In this document: positions 7,898-16,856 of the stretch, one piece after another
Position numbering within the stretch: position 1 is the first letter of the stretch
Layout of the letters: every line of letters starts with the position of its first letter
Assembly: GCA_028716525.1 (NCBI GenBank)
Contig: JAQUPQ010000008.1
Coordinates: 47,448 to 111,447, forward strand
Source of the DNA: Terriglobia bacterium
GTDB taxonomy: Bacteria > Acidobacteriota > Terriglobia > JAIQFV01
Reading direction: 5' to 3'
DNA length: 64,000 nucleotides
Notes under the pieces: model-generated
Databases searched by the model: none
What the model saw: only the letters and a program-made list of their open reading frames with translations
Told to the model about the DNA's origin: nothing
Program-made: the position numbers and the translations under genes

Positions 7898-7937
7898 TGA
7901 CAAAAGTCATCTAGCCGCTGGTTGGAGGAATTATAAT
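7898..7937 (+). promoter_or_regulatory. Fnr/Dnr-like operator and -10 of the YwiC-like gene
   Basis: TGAC-AAAA-GTCA at 7898-7909 is followed by a perfect TATAAT at 7932-7937. The predicted start near 7944 puts the box centre (7903.5) at about -41, the class II activator position. This is the same architecture as upstream of the NnrS-like operon. Confidence 0.7.
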
Positions 7938-7993
7938 CGCACCGCATGAGTTCGTACTGAATGAACGTTTTTGAGGAATCCGAAGAACCCCTC

Positions 7994-8800
7994 ATGACAC
8001 TCAAGCACATGCTTCCGAAAGAGCACGGCACTTGGGCCATGCTGTTGGCGCCCTGGATAGTGGGTTGTGGAGTAGCCCGGCGTTTCGATCACGCCGCTCT
8101 GCTCTCGCTGGCGGCCATTCTGATGTTCTTTCTGGCGCAGAATCAGATGATGAACTGGATGCGGCTGCATTTTGCCAACCAACCGGATTCCAACGCTCTC
8201 CGGCGAACCGAGCTTTTGCTGCTGGTGTTTGGCTTGATCGGAATTCTGATTGTTTCGCCCCTGTGGGTGGTCGACAAACTGCACGGGCTGATTTATTTCG
8301 CGCTCCTGGCGTTGCTTCTGACCGCCGCTGCCCTCTTCCTGGTTCAAAAAAAGAAGGACCGCTCGATCGCCGGGCAGATTCTGGCGGCCGCCGGGCTGTC
8401 GTTGAGCGCGCCGTTGGCTTACTACTCCACTTCACGCACTCTTGACCACAACGCGGGGATTCTGTGGCTGGTGAATTTCCTCTTCTTTTTGGGCGGGGTG
8501 TTTTACGTTCAGATGAAGATTGATGCCCTGGCACGAAGAAAATCCTTCCAACGCTTGTCCGACAGGTTCCGATTTGCCGCTGGGACGTTGGTGATGGACT
8601 CACTTCTTGTTCTGGTGGCCTTCGGATCCCTGCGATGGAGCTCTTTCTCCGGCTGGGCCACTTTGGCATTCGCGCCCACAGCCATTCAGGCGATCGCCGG
8701 AACAATCCGTCTCGACCACCCCGCTGTTTTGAAACGTGTCGGAATCATCTCCACGATTCATTCCATCCTTTTTGTCGCCCTTTTCATCATCTTGGCTTGA
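7994..8800 (+). CDS. YwiC-like integral membrane protein
   Basis: Hydrophobic protein with about seven to eight membrane segments and the YwiC-family opening MLPKEHGTWAMLLAPW. Residues after the first helix include NQMMNWMRLHF and an LDHNAGILWLVNF stretch. The molecular function of the family is not known to me; in Bacillus subtilis ywiC lies beside fnr and narK, so association with anaerobic or nitrate/nitrite metabolism is established by context only. Here the promoter has a TATAAT with an Fnr-like box at -41, which fits that association. Starts at 7961, 7994 and 8009 are all in frame; 7994 is a compromise and 8009 would match the family N-terminus most closely. Confidence 0.75.
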   Translation: MTLKHMLPKEHGTWAMLLAPWIVGCGVARRFDHAALLSLAAILMFFLAQNQMMNWMRLHFANQPDSNALRRTELLLLVFGLIGILIVSPLWVVDKLHGLIYFALLALLLTAAALFLVQKKKDRSIAGQILAAAGLSLSAPLAYYSTSRTLDHNAGILWLVNFLFFLGGVFYVQMKIDALARRKSFQRLSDRFRFAAGTLVMDSLLVLVAFGSLRWSSFSGWATLAFAPTAIQAIAGTIRLDHPAVLKRVGIISTIHSILFVALFIILA

Positions 8801-8903
8801 AAATCAGAAGGCCCTTCAATCCAACTCTTCCCCAAGAACACAAAGACACACTTTCAGAAAACCGCGGTGCGCTGTACTGGCTCTATTTTTCAAACCCGGC
8901 TCT

Positions 8904-9389
8904 TCAGGATCCAAAATCCAGTTGTGTGATTTTGATGAGGGGGTGTTGATGATTCCAGTCTTCTGAAATCCGTTCAAATCCGACGGCAAAATCTCGAACT
9001 TCATTGGGTTTTAGTGAGGCTTTGTGGACATCGACCACCTGTTTGGAGTCCACCAAGATGCGCTGGCCGTTCACATCCAGAAAAGTAAACGTGAGCGCCA
9101 GCACGGTGACCGGGCGACCGGTGTGATTGGCTACTTGCCCGTTCACATACGTCACATGGTTCCCAATGATGTTCTTGGCGGTGTTGATATAAATATCGCT
9201 GACTTCGATTTGTGATGAAAACTCCCGGGCCTGATCTTGCATGCGGCGCTCAGCGGCCGCCCGATACCGCTCCATCACCATATGAATGACGTAGCCCACC
9301 GTACTGATCAGAATCGCGACAATGAGAATACTGGCCAGGATGCGCTTTAATCCGCCCGGTGACGGTTTCTGGACATTTTCTTCAAGCAT
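8904..9389 (-). CDS. membrane-anchored hypothetical protein (FxLYD-like)
   Basis: 161 residues with a single N-terminal membrane helix (ILASILIVAILISTVGYVI, residues about 16-35) preceded by basic residues, then a periplasmic domain. That domain (YVNGQVANHTGRPVTVLALT, then FLDVNGQRILVDS and LKPNEVRDFAV) has the pattern of FxLYD or DUF2393-type beta-sandwiches found in cell-envelope proteins. No catalytic residues are recognisable. It stands alone between the YwiC-like gene and pmbA. Function unknown. Confidence 0.6.
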   Translation of the reverse strand: MLEENVQKPSPGGLKRILASILIVAILISTVGYVIHMVMERYRAAAERRMQDQAREFSSQIEVSDIYINTAKNIIGNHVTYVNGQVANHTGRPVTVLALTFTFLDVNGQRILVDSKQVVDVHKASLKPNEVRDFAVGFERISEDWNHQHPLIKITQLDFGS

Positions 9390-9506
9390 AGAATTTTATG
9401 GAAGCGGTTTTCGCGAAAGGTTCGTTTAAAGCCTCATCCCGTTGTTTCTACAGGCAAATTGTAATTCATTTCAATGGGAAGTGAAACGGTTGCCCGGCCG
9501 AAGGCA

Positions 9507-10886
9507 TCAACTTCCGCTGACCATCATCTTTGAAATCTTCAGGCTGGGTGAAGAGATTTCGTCGCGAAATTCCAAGTCGTTGGCCACGGCCACAATCGAC
9601 CGCAATATCTCAACCAGGTTTCCCGCGATGGTCACTTCCTCAAAGGGAAACGTCAAACGTCCGTTTTCAATCCACTGTCCGGAGGCGCCGCGGGAATAAT
9701 CTCCTGTGACCACGTTGACGCCGAACCCGATCAGGTCCGTCACATAGACCCCGCGTTCAACAGACTCAATCAGTTCCCCCGGAGCTTGTGTGCCGGGCTT
9801 CAAATAAAAATTGGTCGGCCCGATCCGGGGGGAGCCGGCAATCTCGCGTGTGGAATTCCCGGTGGTGCGCAGCCCCAACTTCCTTGCGGCATAACAATTC
9901 AAAAGGTAATTCCTCAACACACCCCGTTCGATAACGGGAGTCGTCTGCGACGGAACGCCTTCTCCATCAAAAGGCACCGTTCCTAATCCGCCCGGTAATC
10001 GGCCGTCGTCAACGATGGTGACGCATTCAGAAGCGACCGGGTTCCCTAATTTCCCAACCAGAAAGGAGGCCTGGCGATAAATGGCGCTTCCCGAAACCGC
10101 ATCAACCAGATTTTCCAAGAGTGTTTGCGCGGTCATGGGATCGAAAATGACAGGCACTTCACAGGTGGGGATCTTGCGCGCGCCGAGACGACGCAAGGTA
10201 CGCTGGGCCGCCTTGGTTCCCACTACCTGAGGCGATTCCAGCTTCCGATAGTCGATGGATTTGCTGTACCAACCGTCCCGTTGCATTAATGTCCGCCCCT
10301 GTGCGTCCTTTTCCTCCGCCACCGGAACGGTTTCCAAAGAACAGTTGGTGTTGCGATATTCCCCGGTAAAACCGTTGGAATTGGTCAGGATAACGCGCCC
10401 CACCGAGCTTCGAAACGACGAGCCGTCGGAGTTGATGATGCGCGGGTCATAATCTAATGCAAACTTCTCCGACTCTTTGGCCCAACGGATCTTGGTTTCG
10501 GCCTCCAGGCGTGCCACGGAATCACTGAACATATGGAGGCCGTTTTCACGGACGAGAGAACCGCTCTCTTCAGGCAAACCCGCGCAGTCATCCGCCGAAG
10601 TGACGCGGGCCATGGTCACGGTGTCCTCAACCAAGCGTTTCACGCTGGCCGCAGAAAGATCTGACGTGTGCGCCGTGGCGGTTTGAAGACCGGCTCCGTC
10701 TCGCGCCCGGAAGAGCACGCGCAGCCCCAAACCTTTGGAGCCGGAGTCCTTCAGCGTTTCGATTTCCTGCCGACGGACGGTGACCAGAAAATCATTGGCT
10801 TCGACGAGAAAACAATCGGCCGCTGCGGCGCCTTGTTGAATGGCCGCGGCGACTATTTCCTGAGCAAGTTGTTTTAATTCGGACAT
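9507..10886 (-). CDS. pmbA: metallopeptidase-related protein PmbA/TldE
   Basis: 459 residues, normal for PmbA/TldE. Together with TldD it forms a heterodimer that trims peptides, for example in microcin maturation and CcdA antitoxin degradation; PmbA lacks the zinc-binding site. Visible family segments are VRRQEIETLKDSGSKGLGLR near residue 35, RKIPTCEVPVIFDPMTAQTL, FDGEGVPSQTTPVIERGVL, and GNLVEILRSIVAVANDLEFR near the end. The partner tldD lies upstream on the same strand, separated by 313 bp filled with an inverted repeat. Confidence 0.93.
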   Translation of the reverse strand: MSELKQLAQEIVAAAIQQGAAAADCFLVEANDFLVTVRRQEIETLKDSGSKGLGLRVLFRARDGAGLQTATAHTSDLSAASVKRLVEDTVTMARVTSADDCAGLPEESGSLVRENGLHMFSDSVARLEAETKIRWAKESEKFALDYDPRIINSDGSSFRSSVGRVILTNSNGFTGEYRNTNCSLETVPVAEEKDAQGRTLMQRDGWYSKSIDYRKLESPQVVGTKAAQRTLRRLGARKIPTCEVPVIFDPMTAQTLLENLVDAVSGSAIYRQASFLVGKLGNPVASECVTIVDDGRLPGGLGTVPFDGEGVPSQTTPVIERGVLRNYLLNCYAARKLGLRTTGNSTREIAGSPRIGPTNFYLKPGTQAPGELIESVERGVYVTDLIGFGVNVVTGDYSRGASGQWIENGRLTFPFEEVTIAGNLVEILRSIVAVANDLEFRDEISSPSLKISKMMVSGS

Positions 10887-10899
10887 GGTAAGAAGAGGG

Positions 10900-11195
10900 G
10901 TCAGGGAAAGCTGTCAGTGATCAGCTCTCAGCCATCAGCTTTCAGAATACAGCTTTAAGCCCCAAGCCATAAGCTGGAAGCAATCAAGAAAGTCATTTGG
11001 AGTATCAATTCTCATTCGGGGCAAATTGACTTTCTGCGTGATTCCGTTAATGAGAGCTATTTGATTTTGTTTCTCTTTTCGATCGCTTAGGGCTTGTAGC
11101 TTAAGGCTTATGGCCGGCTCCTTTTTTCTGAAAGCTGAGAGCTGAAACCTGACAGCTGATTACTTTTCCTGACACCTGATACCTGACCCCTGACA
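10900..11195. repeat. long imperfect inverted repeat between tldD and pmbA
   Basis: Left arm about 10901-10978 consists of repeated CAGCT/TCAGC words; the right arm about 11092-11170 is its approximate reverse complement (for example GGCTTATGG versus CCATAAGC, GAAAGCTGAGAGCTGA versus TCAGCTCTCAG-type words). The right arm continues as CTGACACCTGATACCTGACC to the tldD stop. The element fills almost the whole tldD-pmbA gap and no gene is present. Confidence 0.8.
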
Positions 11196-11199
11196 CCTG

Positions 11200-12630
11200 T
11201 TACCCCTGCGTTCCCCCTACGGTAATCTCACTCACCTTAATTGTCGGCAAGCCCACGCCGACGGGAACCGACTGCCCGTCTTTTCCGCAGATGCCGATGC
11301 CTTCGTCCAATTTCAAATCATTTCCCACGGCGACCACTTTTGTCAAAACATCCGGCCCATTCCCGATCAACGAAGCGCCCCGAACCGGCGCTGTAATCTT
11401 TCCGTTCTCGATCAGATATGCTTCAGACGCGCTGAAGACGAACTTGCCATTGGTAATATCCACTTGCCCGCCCCCGAATTGCACGGCGTACAACCCGTGT
11501 TTCACAGACCGAATAATTTCATCGGGGGAAGAAGCTCCCGGCATCATAAAGGTATTGGTCATTCGAGGAATGGGCAAATGGGTGTAATCTTCGCGGCGGC
11601 CGTTTCCCGTCGGCTCCATTTTCATCAGATCCGCGCTCAAGCGGTCCTGCATATAGCCGCGCAAAATTCCGTTTTCGATCAGGATCGTTTGCTGTGTCGG
11701 GGTGCCTTCGTCGTCGACGTTCAGGGAGCCGCGGCGGGAAGGAATAGTGCCGTCATCGACCACGGTGCAAATATCGGAGGCCACGCGTTGCCCCAAGCGG
11801 CCGCTGAAAGCGGAAATCTTCTTGCGATTGAAGTCGGCTTCCAGGCCGTGACCAATGGCCTCATGAAGAAGGATGCCGGGCCAGCCCGGCGCCAGCACCA
11901 CCTCCATCGTTCCTGCAGGGCAATCGATGGCGCCCAGTTGAACAATGGCCTGACGTGCGGCTTCTCGGGCAAAGTAGGAGGGCGGATGCACCTGTTCGAA
12001 AAATTCCATGCCGACGCGTCCGCCGCCGCCATAGATGCCGTCGGCGCGGCGGCCGTTCTCCTGGGCGATGCAGAACACCGTCAAGCGGGAAAGCGGCTGA
12101 TCGTCGGAAGCCACATGACCGCGCGAGTTGGCAATCAAAACCAATTTTTGTTCATCGGCGTAGGCAACCACGACGTGCTGGATGCGGGAATCCCAAGCGC
12201 GGGCGCTGTGGTCGGCTTCTCGAACCAGCGCGATTTTGCGATCGATGTCGACCTCCACCGTGGGATGCACCACCGGATAGAGATTATGTCCGGCGACCGA
12301 CCCTGAAATTCCCACCGAGGCGTTCTTGCCGGCTTGAGTGGCAATGTAGGCGGCGGAATGCGCGGCTTTTTCGATCTTCGATCGCGACAGGTCGTCGGAA
12401 TAGGCGTATCCCGTTTTTTCTCCGGAGACCACGCGCACACCCACCCCCACGGAAATGCCGCGAGTCGCTGTCTTCACGATGGATTCTTCGAGGTGGACGG
12501 AGGAGGTCGTGCGGTATTCAAAGTAAAGATCCGCATAATCGCCCCCCCGCGCGAGTGCCACGCCCAGGAAATGAGCCAGATCCTGCTCGGTGATTCCAAA
12601 TTGAGTGTTAAAAAATTGTTTGGCGTCCAT
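11200..12630 (-). CDS. tldD: zinc metallopeptidase TldD
   Basis: Catalytic subunit of the TldD/TldE protease. The zinc motif is visible as LLHEAIGHGLEADFNRKK, around residues 255-272 (HExxxH). It is followed by SDICTVVDDGTIPSRRGSLN and the conserved C-terminal GICGKDGQSVPVGVG. The length of 476 residues is normal. Translation begins at ATG 12630; the codon before it is an in-frame TTG and is an unlikely start. The gene precedes pmbA in the same direction. Confidence 0.94.
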   Translation of the reverse strand: MDAKQFFNTQFGITEQDLAHFLGVALARGGDYADLYFEYRTTSSVHLEESIVKTATRGISVGVGVRVVSGEKTGYAYSDDLSRSKIEKAAHSAAYIATQAGKNASVGISGSVAGHNLYPVVHPTVEVDIDRKIALVREADHSARAWDSRIQHVVVAYADEQKLVLIANSRGHVASDDQPLSRLTVFCIAQENGRRADGIYGGGGRVGMEFFEQVHPPSYFAREAARQAIVQLGAIDCPAGTMEVVLAPGWPGILLHEAIGHGLEADFNRKKISAFSGRLGQRVASDICTVVDDGTIPSRRGSLNVDDEGTPTQQTILIENGILRGYMQDRLSADLMKMEPTGNGRREDYTHLPIPRMTNTFMMPGASSPDEIIRSVKHGLYAVQFGGGQVDITNGKFVFSASEAYLIENGKITAPVRGASLIGNGPDVLTKVVAVGNDLKLDEGIGICGKDGQSVPVGVGLPTIKVSEITVGGTQG

Positions 12631-12848
12631 CAAATAAAGAAGGGTGGTGGTGCGTCAGGGGTGTTTAGGTGAAACACGTCGCCGTCTTCCCCAACGTTTC
12701 CATCCCATGGTGTTCCCACCTTGAAGATCCACATCCCGACCAAGGTTGGATGCGTCTCTCACCCGAAACGCTGCTGTGGCGCCCGTTGCACGCGCAACGG
12801 CGCGATGAAAAAAGTATCGTACCGTAAAAGGGCTGTCAGCCCGTGGGT

Positions 12849-13082
12849 TTAAGCGGCCTGAGCGGCCGTCGCTTGAACTGCTTTCAGAAATTCCTTGGTG
12901 ACATCCCGGTATTCAAACTTGAAATCCGTCCGCCAGGTTGTTTTGAAACGCGTTTCGTATTCGTTCTGCAATCGCTCAATATCGACAAAAATGTTTTCAG
13001 ACCGATTCATGCAAAAATAATGATCGGTGGCGTTGGTTTTTCGATCCGTCACTGTCACCAGATAAATTTCATTCACAATCAT
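12849..13082 (-). CDS. small hypothetical protein
   Basis: 77 residues beginning MIVNEIYLVTVTDRKT at ATG 13082, preceded by GGGGAG six bases upstream; an in-frame ATG at 13103 lacks this site. The protein is hydrophilic, with an aromatic-rich middle (YETRFKTTWRTDFKFEYRDV) and an alanine-rich end. I do not recognise the family. It lies alone between tldD and a rightward DsbA-like gene. Confidence 0.55.
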   Translation of the reverse strand: MIVNEIYLVTVTDRKTNATDHYFCMNRSENIFVDIERLQNEYETRFKTTWRTDFKFEYRDVTKEFLKAVQATAAQAA

Positions 13083-13379
13083 GGCGGTCTCCCCAAAAAA
13101 CATCAGTGGTGCATATTCACAGGCCGCACCCGGCCGGCTTCCCGCTGGAGGCTATATGAACCCACAGAAAGCACTTCAGAATAACATAAATGCCTAGCCT
13201 TGAAAACATCCCCCGGACGGTCGTTGAGACACATTCCTAGGAGTAATCCCATGGAATCCGCCTTCGATAGACCTTGAAAAGCGTTAAGCGAGCCGTTATT
13301 CTGAGCCGCGCAATCCTGACGAACCGGTTCCTCTGATGAACCTCCAGGCTTGCGAGAATTATCGAGGAGACGACATTCT

Positions 13380-14264
13380 ATGAAATTTCCACGACTGAGA
13401 AATCATCTTCTGATCGGCGTGCTGGCGGGACTGGTGCTGTTTACCACAACCTTGGCCGCCATGGATCCGGCACAAGAAGCCGCCATCAAGAGGAAGGTCG
13501 AACGCTATCTGACACGCTATTTCAATCTGGCGCCTCAGGAATCAGTGATGGTCGATCAGGTCTGGTCGGTCGAAAATCCGCCCATGTGGGGATTGGCTGT
13601 GACGCGCGTTCAAGCCGGAAAGACCACCTCCGATGTGTACATGCTTTCGAAAGACATGAAGCAGTTGTCACTCGGTCGGGTGCTCGATTTTTCGAGAGAC
13701 CTGGACGCCGAAAACCTGGCCAAGATCAACCTGAAAGATACCCCGGCGCGCGGACCTGAAAATGCCGCCGTCACGTTGATTGAATTCTGCGACTTGCAAT
13801 GCCCTGATTGCAAAGGGATGGTGGATAATCTGAATGCTGTTCTTCCCGGTTACGAGGGCAAAGTCAGGGTGCTGTTCAAGAATTATCCCTTGATCAGCAA
13901 ACATCCCTGGTCGGAACCGGCGGCCCTCGTGGCTCGATGCGCCTATCAACAAAATCCCGCAGCCTTTTGGAACTACTATGACTTTTATTACAGCCAGCAG
14001 CAAAGCATCACTTCGGCCAACCTGCGCGAGAGGTCGCTGGAAGTGGGAAAACAGACGGGACTCGATGTGGATCAGTTGACCCGCTGTTTCGATTCCAAAG
14101 CCAGCTTGCCGGCCGTGCAATCGGATGTGTTTGAGGCGCTGAAGTTAGGCGTCAAAGGAACGCCCACGCTGCTGATCAACGGGCGGTTTGTATTTAACGA
14201 GGACATGACGCAGAAGGATTATCGAAAACTGATCGACGAAGCGTTGGCCTCAAGCAAGCAGTGA
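13380..14264 (+). CDS. DsbA-like thioredoxin-fold protein, exported
   Basis: 294 residues. The N-terminus (KFPRLRNHLLIGVLAGLVLF) is a signal peptide or membrane anchor, so the protein acts in the periplasm. Residues about 25-105 form a small N-terminal domain (VERYLTRYFNLAPQES). The DsbA/thioredoxin_4 domain begins near residue 118 with VTLIEFCDLQCPDC, carrying the redox motif CPDC, and contains the cis-proline segment GVKGTPTLLINGRF near residue 260. It probably forms or isomerises disulfides in exported proteins. Start ATG 13380 has GAGGAG upstream; the longer frame from 13350 is not needed. Confidence 0.88.
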   Translation: MKFPRLRNHLLIGVLAGLVLFTTTLAAMDPAQEAAIKRKVERYLTRYFNLAPQESVMVDQVWSVENPPMWGLAVTRVQAGKTTSDVYMLSKDMKQLSLGRVLDFSRDLDAENLAKINLKDTPARGPENAAVTLIEFCDLQCPDCKGMVDNLNAVLPGYEGKVRVLFKNYPLISKHPWSEPAALVARCAYQQNPAAFWNYYDFYYSQQQSITSANLRERSLEVGKQTGLDVDQLTRCFDSKASLPAVQSDVFEALKLGVKGTPTLLINGRFVFNEDMTQKDYRKLIDEALASSKQ

Positions 14265-14474
14265 GGTCTCCTACTCTTTGGGCGGGATCCTGCTTCGAAC
14301 AATCTTCCTTAAGTTCGAGATTATCAACGAGGAATCCGATCCCTTCACAATACCGGTGAATCTCGAGAGTGAAAAACCGTCTTCTCTTGAACTAACTTAT
14401 TCCCTGCTTCGAAAATGGGGGCTCTCTGTCGCCCCTGACGGGGCTGGGCGACCTTATCGATCCGCAAGATTGTC

Positions 14475-14502
14475 AGCCCAGTCCCCCGCGGGGGACTGGG
14501 CT
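14475..14502. repeat. 28-bp perfect palindrome
   Basis: AGCCCAGTCCCCCG followed immediately by its exact reverse complement: a 14-bp arm with no spacer. It may form a very stable hairpin or be a symmetric repeat-family core. No T-run follows, so it is not an obvious intrinsic terminator. Confidence 0.85.
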
Positions 14503-14558
14503 ATTGAAGATGTCCCTTGCAGGGACCAGAAAACGGTCACTTCAAGTGCTGGAGTTCA

Positions 14559-14660
14559 TTTTCATGCCCTTGGGTGCCCCGATCTATCGGGGCATGAAGA
14601 ACTGCCTCGAAAATAGCTTTGGTAGCGCCGGCAGTTCTTTATGCCGGCGATTCTCTGTCG
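14559..14660 (+). repeat. 102-bp GC-rich module, copy 1
   Basis: Matches 27326-27427 over its entire length with only scattered differences, and a 60-bp part recurs inverted at 32871-32930. Contains an internal hairpin (CGCCGGCAG near 14625 pairing with the later TGCCGGCG). Confidence 0.85.
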
Positions 14661-15015
14661 CTCGAGTAGCGCTCGCCCCGATGCATCGGGCAGGGCTGTT
14701 CTTCAAGTTTCTGTCGCCCGCCAAGGCGGGCTGGGCGATGAGAACCCACACCCTACCCCACCCTTGCTCTCCGCCTACGGCGGACGAGCGGCGCGTGGGG
14801 CTACCTGAGCAAAGGTCGTTTGGGTAGCTCAGCCGAGTCCCGATTCGTCGGGACGAAGGCTGCGGTGTTTGCAAACCGAAATTCAAAATTCGTCCTGCAC
14901 CGCATGATCTCCGCATCGCGATGGGAAATGCCCCGCCCTGCGGGCGGGCTACCCTCAAACCGGCCATCCGGGCCTAACCGAATCGGGCCTCATTATTTTC
15001 ATGATCCCGGGTACC

Positions 15016-15135
15016 CCGATCCATCGGGGCATGAAGAACTGCTCCGAAAATAGTCCCGGAGGGACGGCGTTCAGTAGCCCGGGGCGTGAGCCCCGGGAAA
15101 GGGCGCGTTTTAACAACGGAGCCCCAAAGGGGCGA
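15016..15135 (+). repeat. 120-bp GC-rich module, copy A
   Basis: Matches 32754-32873 in the same orientation over 120 bp with few differences. It includes GTCCCGGAGGGAC and GAGCCCC-AAA-GGGGCG hairpins; related words also occur in the 184-bp tandem repeat at 47.8-48.2 kb. Confidence 0.85.
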
Positions 15136-15434
15136 AAGAGAAATTGGGCACAAACATTTTACCGCTCAATCCTCTGCGGAGTCGGTATGGAGTGGTACCC
15201 GTGCCTATTTTTCGGGATGCTCCCCGGCCTAGGCGGACGGAACATCGGGTGGGGCTATCCGCCAGAAAGCCGGCGGACCGGCCTTCACAAGCCTAAGTCG
15301 CACACTTTGTGCAATTTTCATGTCCTTAGGCGCGACCACAGCGCATGATGGATCGGCCCGAAAATTGCCGAACGATTTTCTGCACGATCTCAGCGTCTCT
15401 GCGGTGAACGGCCATCCCGGCAAACGCTACACTT

Positions 15435-16856
15435 TCACGCGCCCGCCCCAAACTCAATTCCGCGTTTTTCTTTGCCCAACGCGATGACCACGACGCACAC
15501 CAGGAAAACCACCAGGGCGGTGGTGGCCATGGCGTTGGCATAGTTCATGCGCTTGGCAAAGACCGCCTCAAGGTAGGCCACGCTGCCCGCAATCAATACG
15601 CCGCACTGGTAAGCAAAACCGGGAAGAAAACCCCGAACATTATCGGGCGACAGCTCCGTGATGTGAGCCGGAATGACCCCCCAGGCGCCTTGCACCATAA
15701 ACTGAATGCTGAACGCGCCCAGCATCAGGAGCGCCGTCGTGGGCGAATAAACCCACAGGGGAATCAGCAATACCGCCAACAGGAGCGAAATGATCATTCC
15801 ACGGCGCCGCCCGAAGCGATCCGAGAACAATCCCACCGTGATGCCTCCGATGAGCGCGCCTATGTTGGCAATGATGGAAATGATGGCCGTCATTTGCGGA
15901 GTAAATCCGCGCTGCACCTTCAGAAATGTCGGATACATGTCCTGCGTCCCGTGCGACACAAAATTCATCATGGCCATCAAGGCCACCAGATAGAAAAACA
16001 GCCGGCGATGTCCTTCGGCCACACGCCACGTCACGTCCGCCATAAAAAGAATGACCAGGGCTACGACAAAGATGGCGCCCGTTCGGAGAAGGGTGAAATT
16101 AAATCCACCTGCGAGGCCTCCCAAAGCACTCATCAACGGCCGATAGAAGATCTGCACCATGACTGCCAGCGCCGCGCCGAGCAGGTAGTACTTGAGATGC
16201 TTTCGAACTCCAATTCCTAAGGCGCTCCAATCCTTGCGGCGAGAACGTTCCCATACCTCCGACTCCTTGACCCGACGCCGGATAAACCAAGCCAGCAGGG
16301 CCGGCAACCCGCCGATGAAAAACATGGGGCGCCATCCCAAATGGGGGAATACGAAAAAGTAGGCGCACGAGGCCATGAGATACCCTACGGCGTAACCTTC
16401 TTGAAGAACTCCGGAAAGAATTCCCCGCCATCGCGGTGGCACAGCTTCCATCGCCAGCGACGCGCCCACCCCCCACTCCCCGCCCATCCCGATTCCGAAA
16501 AGCGCCCGCAGGATGATGAAGGTGGTGTAATTCGGCGCCAGTCCGGAAGCCACTTCGATGATGGAATAAAACACCACGTCGATCATGAGCGGAATACGGC
16601 GACCGTAGCGATCGGCCACCAACCCGAAAATAAAGGCGCCCACGGGCCGGAACGCCAGGGTGACGCTCAAGGTCAACGCTATTTCTGCCGGGGTGCGATG
16701 CAAGTCTTTTGCGATCTCCGTCAGCACCATGACCACGATAAAGAAGTCAAAGGCGTCCAGCATCCATCCGAGAAAGGAGGCCAGCAAGGCATTGCGGCGC
16801 TGTCGAATTTCTTCAGGAGAAAGCGGGGGTGGAGACGCGGATTCAAGAAAGGGCAT
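15435..16856 (-). CDS. MFS transporter, sialate/lactate:H+ symporter-like
   Basis: 473 residues with about twelve membrane segments. The signature between helices 2 and 3 reads GLVADRYGRR (residues about 75-85) and the second-half equivalent GLFSDRFGRRRG. The N-terminal LGWMLDAFDFFIV and GIGMGGEWGVGASLAME segments are typical of the SHS/MHS branch that moves organic anions such as lactate, pyruvate or sialate with protons; the substrate here is inferred only. Its start overlaps the end of the upstream MFS gene by 14 bp, indicating translational coupling and possible joint function. Confidence 0.85.
   Translation of the reverse strand: MPFLESASPPPLSPEEIRQRRNALLASFLGWMLDAFDFFIVVMVLTEIAKDLHRTPAEIALTLSVTLAFRPVGAFIFGLVADRYGRRIPLMIDVVFYSIIEVASGLAPNYTTFIILRALFGIGMGGEWGVGASLAMEAVPPRWRGILSGVLQEGYAVGYLMASCAYFFVFPHLGWRPMFFIGGLPALLAWFIRRRVKESEVWERSRRKDWSALGIGVRKHLKYYLLGAALAVMVQIFYRPLMSALGGLAGGFNFTLLRTGAIFVVALVILFMADVTWRVAEGHRRLFFYLVALMAMMNFVSHGTQDMYPTFLKVQRGFTPQMTAIISIIANIGALIGGITVGLFSDRFGRRRGMIISLLLAVLLIPLWVYSPTTALLMLGAFSIQFMVQGAWGVIPAHITELSPDNVRGFLPGFAYQCGVLIAGSVAYLEAVFAKRMNYANAMATTALVVFLVCVVVIALGKEKRGIEFGAGA

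Larger units (their letters stand above)
14265..15434. other. gene-free repeat field
   Basis: About 1.2 kb without a credible gene. It holds a perfect palindrome (14475-14502), a 102-bp module (14559-14660), a GTAGC(T/G)CAGCCGAGTCC module near 14825 that recurs at 33961, a 120-bp module (15016-15135), and a fragment of the GCGTCTCTGCGGTGAAC element end near 15388. Open frames here read through these repeats and have no recognisable protein features. Confidence 0.7.
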
